Shown one piece after another: positions 28,201 to 32,831 of a stretch of 64,000 bases of DNA. Origin of the DNA: VRUE01 sp963702955 (GTDB lineage Bacteria > Actinomycetota > Thermoleophilia > Solirubrobacterales > 70-9). The stretch lies in contig OY969774.1 in NCBI GenBank assembly GCA_963702955.1, positions 1,612,001 through 1,676,000 on the forward strand, read 5' to 3'. A program made the position numbers and the translations under genes. Each line of letters opens with the position of its first letter. The first letter of the stretch is position 1. The notes beneath the pieces were generated by a model, which was not told the origin of the DNA, did not search any database, and saw nothing but the letters and a program-made list of their open reading frames with translations.

Positions 28201-28822
28201 GCGTTCGGCACTCACCGACCTGATCGAGAGAGCGGGCCTCCCGCCAGGACGCGACGGCGCCGACGAGGCTGCCTACGTGGAGGTGCTTGAGCGGGCGATC
28301 GAGGACCGTCATCTCGACTCGGTCGAGCGCGAGGAACTGGTCGCCACGGCGGCGATGCTGGGGATTGACGAACAGGAACTCAATCGCCTTCATGGCGACT
28401 ATCTAGATCACCTCATCTCCGTGGCCATGCGCGACGGCGAAATCACCGCCCGGGAGCGCGAGGACCTCTGCCTCGTCGGCCAGGCCCTGGGAGTCGCCGA
28501 CCTCGACACGCGGATCGAGCGGCCGCGTTCCCTGGTTCCGGTCATTGGCGGAGGAGCAACCGGGCTCGCCGGGCAAACCGTCTGCTTCACGGGTGCCCTG
28601 ACTTGTTGCCACGAAGGCGAGCTGATAACCAGACAGAAGGCCACCGACCTGGCAACCACCGCCGGACTGACGGTGTTGCCGCGAGTTACCAAGAAGCTCG
28701 ACCTGCTCGTCATGGCCGACCCCGACTCGATGTCCGGCAAGGCCAAACAGGCGCGGGAGTACGGCGTGCGATTGATCGCCGAGACGGCATTCTGGGAGAT
28801 GATCGGCGTCGAAGTTCGTTAG
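25292..28822 (+). CDS. Five-module helicase-exonuclease-TerB-BRCT fusion, Shango SngC-like
   Basis: The 1176-residue protein begins with an Lhr-like SF2 helicase: Walker A TAAGKTE (59-65), DELH (168-171), SAT (203-205) and QRLGRSGRRPG near 385. A winged-helix and accessory region follows to about 750. Residues about 768-930 are a DEDDh exonuclease like DnaQ epsilon (VVLDCETTGLH, VAHNARFDRAF, HTALGDAEAS). About 1010-1080 is a TerB-like helical repeat with DGEITAREREDLCLVGQALG. About 1093-1174 is a BRCT domain (GQTVCFTGALTC to LIAETAFWEMIG). It overlaps the ATPase gene by about 30 bases; GTG 25292 or ATG 25301 may be the start. Confidence 0.82.
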   Translation: MPKMNSPHSRSESPAFELLDKEVKEWIWRNEWDALRPIQERAITSLLKTSRDLIIAAATAAGKTEAAFLPILTSLRRDPVEVGIGALYVAPLKALINDQHQRLELLCEATEIDLASWHGDIGDKPKRQVRERPCGILMITPESLESIFVNHGSSAPKIFGGLRYVVIDELHAFIGSERGRQLQSLLHRIELAGRQKPRRIGLSATLGDMAIAAEFMRPGGGSEVELIESADDHRTLKVQLRGYVAKPPAPPAEESGSSFDAVDESAGTSPAGDRLEIAAHLYGVLRGTDNLVFANSRQSVEEFADLLRRRCEQERVPVEFFPHHSNLSKTLREDVERMLRSSQPATAICTSTLELGIDVGSVTCVGQIDPPFSTAALRQRLGRSGRRPGDSSVLRMYVTESDPGPNAAPSDELREGLVQSIALVEALIEGWFEPPTDGALHLSTLIQQLLSVIAQNGGALADDIWVALCGSGPFDLDRQDFVKLLRGLAARDVIQQAGDHELILTPLGEQIVGHYSFYSAFTTSEEYRLLSEGTELGTIPVRSPLSEGSYLIFGGRRWKVIEVDEERRVITVVPAKGGKVPKFFGGGGELHDEIRRRMREIYLGDSVPAFLDPRATALLRQGRAAFHSLGLDRRQVIPFEDGSAYFPWKGDRVTATLALGIRALGHHVDAEGLALIVREVPPAGLRGVLSEAFGPAVDPDPVWLAGTVKNLETEKHHWLLDPDLLLRDCATARLDVVGAKAAVAELTKAEASVEPEALGGVSVSSNATKFVVLDCETTGLHVGAQHRIVELALLTTDARGGILDRWSTLLCPDRDLGPTGVHGIRAREVADAPRFDDVLGDVCERLAGHVLVAHNARFDRAFIENELARGGVDVAPLPMVCTMELASRLAIGGTRRRLIDCCASLGLAAPSHTALGDAEASAAILASFLGRYGGADALIKGRLRRRDEWPADGPRAQRKPREPTSSLQTERSALTDLIERAGLPPGRDGADEAAYVEVLERAIEDRHLDSVEREELVATAAMLGIDEQELNRLHGDYLDHLISVAMRDGEITAREREDLCLVGQALGVADLDTRIERPRSLVPVIGGGATGLAGQTVCFTGALTCCHEGELITRQKATDLATTAGLTVLPRVTKKLDLLVMADPDSMSGKAKQAREYGVRLIAETAFWEMIGVEVR

Positions 28823-28841
28823 ACGAAGGCCCAGCGATCAA

Positions 28842-29261
28842 TCAATCACCTCGCAGCTCGGCCAGCAGGGCCTGCGGGGTGAGAATCCTCACGTCGCCGC
28901 GTTCGCCCACGGGCAGCAGGTGCTTGCGGTCCCCTGAGGCCAAGACCTCGACCTCGGCTTCGATCGCGCAGGCGAGAATCAGGTCATCAGCAGGGTCGCC
29001 GGTCACGGGCTCCGGGAGACCGGCCGGAGACTCGACCGACTCCACCGCGAGTTCCCGGAGCAGCGCCTCGGCCTCGCTACATTGCTGCGAGTCAAAGCCG
29101 AGCTTCTCGGTGAGAACGCGACCTAGCTCGACAACCACTGGCTCGAAGAGGACCAGCTCGAGGCGGCGGTCGATCGCCTCCTCGAGGAGCCTGCTCGGAG
29201 GGCCCGCCGCGATGAAGGCGGAGACCAGGACGTTGGTGTCGAAACCGGCGCGCAGGCTCAG
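28842..29261 (-). CDS. PIN-domain toxin (VapC-like), apparent CTG start
   Basis: The 139-residue protein has the PIN acidic set: FDTNVLVSAF near the N-terminus, VVVELGRVL, and DPADDLILACAIEAE. PIN toxins are RNases, usually cutting tRNA or rRNA. No ATG, GTG or TTG is available that would include the first Asp: the frame reads CTG AGC CTG CGC GCC GGT TTC GAC, and the CTG overlaps the antitoxin stop as CTGA. Starting at the first GTG (near 29138) would delete the active-site Asp. I therefore annotate the CTG, with the caveat that one base change from GTG is also possible. Confidence 0.72.
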   Translation of the reverse strand: MSLRAGFDTNVLVSAFIAAGPPSRLLEEAIDRRLELVLFEPVVVELGRVLTEKLGFDSQQCSEAEALLRELAVESVESPAGLPEPVTGDPADDLILACAIEAEVEVLASGDRKHLLPVGERGDVRILTPQALLAELRGD

Positions 29262-29494
29262 CGCCGCCGGGATCGCAGCTCGTCGACCACGGCCTCGGTG
29301 TCCTCGGGACCGACCCCGAGCTTCTCGGCGTGCTCGCGGCCATAGCGCTGCAGGGCCGAAAGGCGCGTCACCTGCAGCTGACGGCGCAGCGCGTCACGAA
29401 CGACCTCGCTCTTGGTCTTGCCCACGCTCCGGGCAAGGGCCTCGGTCTCCTCGGCGAGGTCGTCAGGAAGGGAAACGGACAGCAAGCGGCTCAT
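29258..29494 (-). CDS. Ribbon-helix-helix antitoxin (VapB/CopG-like)
   Basis: The 78-residue protein begins with an RHH strand-helix-helix (SRLLSVSLPDDLAEETEAL then KTKSEVVRDALRRQL), which dimerises and binds operator DNA. The C-terminal tail, ending DELRSRRR, would wrap the PIN toxin. It precedes and overlaps the toxin gene, the usual order. Its ATG lies within a 6-bp inverted repeat and eight bases after a TATGAT box. Confidence 0.82.
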   Translation of the reverse strand: MSRLLSVSLPDDLAEETEALARSVGKTKSEVVRDALRRQLQVTRLSALQRYGREHAEKLGVGPEDTEAVVDELRSRRR

Positions 29495-29509
29495 ATGAAG
29501 ACATCATAT
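29493..29509 (-). promoter_or_regulatory. Operator and promoter of the first VapBC-like pair
   Basis: ATATGA (29493-29498) and TCATAT (29504-29509) form a perfect inverted repeat with 5-bp spacer that overlaps the antitoxin ATG and a TATGAT -10-like hexamer. An RHH dimer bound here would block initiation, giving autoregulation. Confidence 0.6.
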
Positions 29510-29528
29510 CGAGTGCGCGCCTTGCCTT

Positions 29529-29906
29529 TCAATACGCGGGGGCGAGCCCGGCGAGCATCGGGAAGTGCCGCACGTTCGTGGTCAGCAGCTCGGCCCCGAG
29601 CAGCAGTGCGGTGGCGGCGATCAGGTAGTCGGCGTCGTCTATTCCACTGTGGGAGCGGCGATGGCGTCGGGCGAGCTCACCGGCGGTCCGGGCGACCTCC
29701 TCACCGACGGGTACCCAGGACAGGGCGGAGAAGAACTGCTCGAGCGCTTCAGCCTCGCCTTTGCGTACACCCGCGAGGAGCTCGAAGCGGACGACCTCGC
29801 TTGCGAGCAGAACCTCCTCGGCTTCGATCAAGTCGTTGAGCAGATCGACCGCGGGCCCCAGGCCTCGGAGATGATCGATCGCCACGCTCGTGTCGAGCAG
29901 CTTCAC
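29529..29906 (-). CDS. vapC: VapC-like PIN-domain ribonuclease toxin
   Basis: The 125-residue protein is a canonical VapC: MKLLDTSVAIDHLRG supplies the first Asp, SEVVRFELLAG the Glu, and IDDADYLIAATALLLGAELLTTN the remaining Asp residues and the TTN motif. Length matches the family (about 130). It has a normal ATG that overlaps the upstream antitoxin gene by four bases. It would act as an Mg-dependent endoribonuclease when its antitoxin is degraded. Confidence 0.88.
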   Translation of the reverse strand: MKLLDTSVAIDHLRGLGPAVDLLNDLIEAEEVLLASEVVRFELLAGVRKGEAEALEQFFSALSWVPVGEEVARTAGELARRHRRSHSGIDDADYLIAATALLLGAELLTTNVRHFPMLAGLAPAY

Positions 29907-30166
29907 TTAACGCCGAGACGGGTCAAGCGCTCGTTCAGGTCGCCGCCGCGCACAGCGTCAACGTACTCGGCTCCGCTGCGCCGGCGTCCCCGCCATGACC
30001 CGGCGCTTGCGCGAAGAGCATCGAGCCTCTCGTCCTTCCCCTGCCGGCCGAAGGAAGCTCTTACCGCGCGGCGGACAAGCTCTGAGCGCGATGCTCCGGT
30101 CTCTCGCGACGCTCGTTCGAGGAGCTCCAACTCGTCTTCGCCAAGGTAGATCTGGGTTCGACCCAT
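29903..30166 (-). CDS. vapB: VapB-like ribbon-helix-helix antitoxin
   Basis: The 87-residue protein starts MGRTQIYLGEDELELLERAS, an RHH strand and first helix, followed by GASRSELVRRAVRASFG. The tail (EYVDAVRGGDLNERLTRLGV) would contact the toxin. I chose the ATG at 30166 because TATAGT lies six bases upstream, the leaderless spacing also seen at the AbiEi-like gene; a GTG at 30181 is in frame but would include the promoter box. Confidence 0.83.
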   Translation of the reverse strand: MGRTQIYLGEDELELLERASRETGASRSELVRRAVRASFGRQGKDERLDALRASAGSWRGRRRSGAEYVDAVRGGDLNERLTRLGVK

Positions 30167-30172
30167 AGCATC

Positions 30173-30191
30173 ACTATACACCTAGTGGTGT
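30173..30191 (-). promoter_or_regulatory. Promoter and operator of the second VapBC pair
   Basis: A -10-like TATAGT (minus, 30178-30173) abuts an inverted repeat ACACC-TAGT-GGTGT (30178-30191). The repeat sits where -10 to -25 contacts fall, so VapB binding would exclude polymerase. The next 150 bp toward the tRNA show no gene. Confidence 0.6.
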
Positions 30192-30344
30192 CACAATGAT
30201 TTAGCCGAGGGACCACACGACTCCTACTCGTGGACGAAAAGTTCGAGACAGCACTTCAGGTGGCGAGAACCGCCTTGGGAAGCCAAATACCGCTGGCACT
30301 GAGCGGTCGCCGTCGGCCTCAAAAGCGGCCTGCGAGCACCGGGA

Positions 30345-30365
30345 TTGGGCGACGTTTGGGCGACG
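30345..30365. repeat. Boundary repeat, copy 4 (tandem half-sites)
   Basis: Here the arm of the boundary palindrome occurs twice in direct orientation: TTGGGCGACG (30345-30354) and TTTGGGCGACG (30355-30365), about 90 bp left of the intact tRNA. The flank GAAGCCCGA also matches the reverse complement of the sequence beside copy 2 (about 9904-9912). Confidence 0.55.
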
Positions 30366-30401
30366 AAGCCCGAAATCATTGGATACCGAACACAAATCTA
30401 G

Positions 30402-30436
30402 AGGTGGGAAGCGGGGAGAAAACCCGCTTCCCACCT
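30402..30436 (-). terminator. Hairpin downstream of tRNA-Phe
   Basis: A perfect 14-bp stem, AGGTGGGAAGCGGG (30402-30415) and CCCGCTTCCCACCT (30423-30436), with a 7-base loop lies 15 bases past the tRNA 3' end on its strand. It lacks a long U tract (TCTAGATTTG follows) but is a likely terminator. It would have come with the inserted DNA. Confidence 0.7.
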
Positions 30437-30450
30437 AGCATTCCGCTGTA

Positions 30451-30523
30451 TGGCGAGGGTGGGAATCGAACCCACGACACCACGATTTTCAGTCGTGTGC
30501 TCTACCAACTGAGCTACCTCGCC
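30451..30523 (-). tRNA. tRNA-Phe (GAA)
   Basis: The minus strand folds as a complete 73-nt tRNA: acceptor GGCGAGG pairing with CCTCGCC, D arm with AGCTCAGTTGGTAGAGC, anticodon stem CACGA/TCGTG with loop CTGAAAA giving anticodon GAA, and T arm GTGGGTTCGAATCCCAC. CCA is not encoded. It is the attachment gene of the archipelago: its 3' 42-45 bases recur at 5216 and 7457. Confidence 0.96.
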
Positions 30524-30584
30524 TCGGGGGTGGCGCGGGGGACCGCGCAGGCGAAGGCTAACGACCGGGGCGCCGGGAGGCTGC

Positions 30585-31991
30585 TTGGATTGGCTCGTGG
30601 CCTGGACTCGTGCAGGCATCGTCGTCGGGGTGGCCGGCTTGGTTGCCGTGGCGCTGCTGTCGGGCGGGACTCGGGCCGATCCGCGGACGCCGCCGGCGCG
30701 GCCGGGCCTGCCGCCACCGTTCCTCGGCACCGTCGTGGTCGGCAACGGCGGTCGGACCGAGGCCGTCGACGCCTACGGCGACGTGGTCGGCCTCTGGGCG
30801 CCGGGGCCGGCGGGCCGCTCCTTGATCTACAACCCACCCGCTCGGCAACTGGCCGGCAGCGTGCCGGCGGACACCGGGATCGTCGCCCGGATGCGGGCCG
30901 GGGGTCGATCGATTCCGCTCTGGCGCGCGGAATCGGTCAGCCAGCGCTACCTGCCAGGGACCAACGTGCTGCGGACCGTGGCGCGCTCTCGCGGGAGGAC
31001 GAAGGTGGTCGTGCGGTCTGTCGGCGGGGCTGGAACGGCGCGGGCCGACCGTCGCTGGCTCGCGCGGGCGCGGCCTTTGAGTCCCCAGGCACCGCGCTGG
31101 GCGCGGGCGATGTACCGGCGCTCCCTGCTGGTGTTGCGGGCGCTGACCGACAGGCGGACGGGCGCCGTCGCCGCCGGCGCCCGCGAAGGTTGGGCCTACG
31201 TCTGGCCGCGCGACGCGAGCGCCGTGGCAATCGCGCTCGCCTCGGCCGGCTACAGACCCGAAGCACGACGGGTCGCCCGCTTCCTCCACGGACTCGACCT
31301 GGGCGCCGCGGCGCGGTTCCGCGGAACCGGCGAACCGGTCACGGGACGCGGGCCGCAGGGCGATGCGGCGGGTTGGACCGCCGCGGCCGCACGGGCAGCC
31401 GGGCTGCCGACGCGGCCACAACGCTTCGCCTGGCGCAACCGCCCCGACTACCAGGAGGGCGACCCGGGCGACTATCTCGCCAACGCACTCGCCTCCGCCC
31501 CCGTGAGGATCGCGGCGGCGTTCGGTGACTCTGACGGCCTCGTGCGCCGCGCCGACGACCCGGGCTCCGGCCTCGACTCCGCAGCAGCCTGGGCGGTGCG
31601 CCCTTTCCATCTCCGCCCGCTCTACCCGCTCGCTGAACGGACGCTGCTTCGGCTCGCCGCCCACGGCACCCGCTACGGCATCGTCCCCGCCGAAAACTGG
31701 ACTGGCGGAGACGATCCCTGGACGGCGCCGACCGCCTGGAGCGCGTGGAGCCTCGCCGCCCTCGCGACCGCCGAGCCAAGGCGGTTCCGCGGAACCGCCT
31801 TGCGAGACCGGCGCGCTGCGCTCCGCCTGATGGCCGACCTGCGGCGCGCCGCCACTCCCGCCGGCCTATTGCCCGAGCGCGTTGACGCGCATACCGGCAT
31901 CCCGACCTCGACCACGCCGCTCGCCTGGTCGCACGCCTTCGCGATCCTCGCGCTACGCGAGCTCTGGCCGACCCGCACGCCAGGGCGCTGA
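30585..31991 (+). CDS. GH15-like (glucoamylase-family) protein with N-terminal membrane segment
   Basis: The 468-residue protein has one N-terminal hydrophobic segment (IVVGVAGLVAVALL, about 11-24), which is a signal or anchor. Its catalytic-like region has GH15 features: AREGWAYVWPRDAS near 200-213 and a late Glu-containing stretch (LPERVDAHTG, then PLAWSHAFAIL). GH15 enzymes remove terminal glucose from alpha-glucans or trehalose. The TTG start at 30585 is preceded by GGGAGG; GTG 30597 is the alternative. Its TGA directly abuts the stop of the next, convergent gene (TGATCA). The substrate is unknown. Confidence 0.72.
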   Translation: MDWLVAWTRAGIVVGVAGLVAVALLSGGTRADPRTPPARPGLPPPFLGTVVVGNGGRTEAVDAYGDVVGLWAPGPAGRSLIYNPPARQLAGSVPADTGIVARMRAGGRSIPLWRAESVSQRYLPGTNVLRTVARSRGRTKVVVRSVGGAGTARADRRWLARARPLSPQAPRWARAMYRRSLLVLRALTDRRTGAVAAGAREGWAYVWPRDASAVAIALASAGYRPEARRVARFLHGLDLGAAARFRGTGEPVTGRGPQGDAAGWTAAAARAAGLPTRPQRFAWRNRPDYQEGDPGDYLANALASAPVRIAAAFGDSDGLVRRADDPGSGLDSAAAWAVRPFHLRPLYPLAERTLLRLAAHGTRYGIVPAENWTGGDDPWTAPTAWSAWSLAALATAEPRRFRGTALRDRRAALRLMADLRRAATPAGLLPERVDAHTGIPTSTTPLAWSHAFAILALRELWPTRTPGR

Positions 31992-32261
31992 TCAGAGCTG
32001 GGTTGCGATCAGAACCAGGATGCCGCCGAAGCCGGCGAGGATGCCGCCCGTCAGCGCAATCGCGCCGTGGGCGATCAATCGCTGAATCGCGTCCAAGCGC
32101 TCGTCGAAGCGGGCAAATCCGTGCTCGATCCGATCCTCGATCCGATCGAGACGCTTGTTGACTTCGTCGAAGCGCCGGTCGACCACATCGAATCGTTGGT
32201 CAACACGGACGGCGAACTCGTCGAGTCGCTCGTCTGTCCAGCTCTCTCTCACGTTGTACAT
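31992..32261 (-). CDS. Small coiled-coil protein with C-terminal membrane anchor
   Basis: The 89-residue protein has a heptad-like helix (DQRFDVVDRRFDEVNKRLDR and on through GFARFDERLDAIQRL, about 20-65). A hydrophobic tail follows (ALTGGILAGFGGILVLIATQL, about 69-89). This architecture suits a tail-anchored, self-associating membrane protein. No function is recognised. The stop abuts the stop of the GH15-like gene. Confidence 0.7.
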   Translation of the reverse strand: MYNVRESWTDERLDEFAVRVDQRFDVVDRRFDEVNKRLDRIEDRIEHGFARFDERLDAIQRLIAHGAIALTGGILAGFGGILVLIATQL

Positions 32262-32336
32262 ATTGCCAGACTACGGAGCCGAATGTAACTTGTGGTCAGC
32301 GAATGTAAAAAGTTGCAGCAGAGATCCGCGCGCGAG

Positions 32337-32831
32337 TCAGGATTCGATCGCCTCGAGGGCCGCGGCGACCGCCTCGCGGGGCGTCGCGATGGAGACGATG
32401 CCCGGCGCCGCCTCCATCCGGCCCTCGCCCTTCAGCGTCCAGCTGTCGAGGGCGACGACGGTACGGCCGAGCTGGCGAGCGTGGCCGATCTCCGACAGCG
32501 TCCCCCACTCGCCGCCGACCGCGATCACCGCCTCGCCGCTGGCGACGACCGCGAGGTTGCGGGCGTAGCCGATGCCGGTCGAGACGACGTGGGTGCAGTG
32601 CGGGTTCGCCTGCGCCGGCGAGTCCCAGGGCACGATCCCGATCACCGTCCCGCCCGCTTCGGCGGCACCGCGCGACGCCGCCTCCATCACTCCGGCCAGT
32701 CCGCCGCAGACGACCGTCACGCCCTCCCCGGCGAGCCGCCTGCCTACCTCCTCGGCGAGCAGCGCCACCTCCGAGTCCTGCTCGCAGTTCCCTGCGCCGA
32801 TCACCGATACCTGTCGCCGCCGCTCGCTCAT
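32337..32831 (-). CDS. TIGR00725/LOG-family Rossmann protein
   Basis: The 164-residue protein resembles LOG and DprA-like Rossmann proteins of the TIGR00725 type: VSVIGAGNCEQDSEVALLAE near the start, VVCGGLAGVMEAASRGA near 40, and VIAVGGEWGTLSEIGHA near 103, corresponding to the PGGxGT-type nucleotide site. Some LOG proteins are cytokinin-like phosphoribohydrolases, but this subgroup has no settled function. Its ATG overlaps the helicase stop as ATGA, so the two are translationally coupled. Confidence 0.82.
   Translation of the reverse strand: MSERRRQVSVIGAGNCEQDSEVALLAEEVGRRLAGEGVTVVCGGLAGVMEAASRGAAEAGGTVIGIVPWDSPAQANPHCTHVVSTGIGYARNLAVVASGEAVIAVGGEWGTLSEIGHARQLGRTVVALDSWTLKGEGRMEAAPGIVSIATPREAVAAALEAIES

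Noticed and set aside
22741..28822. Calling the ATPase and helicase a BREX type 2 (BrxD/BrxHI) remnant
   Set aside because: No pglZ, brxC-like, methyltransferase or brxA/B gene is present, and the TerB_N/TerB_C protein directly upstream fits Shango better.
32067..32568. Plus-strand open frames opposite the small coiled-coil gene and LOG gene
   Set aside because: They are shadows of the minus-strand genes with no motif, start signal or neighbours to support them.
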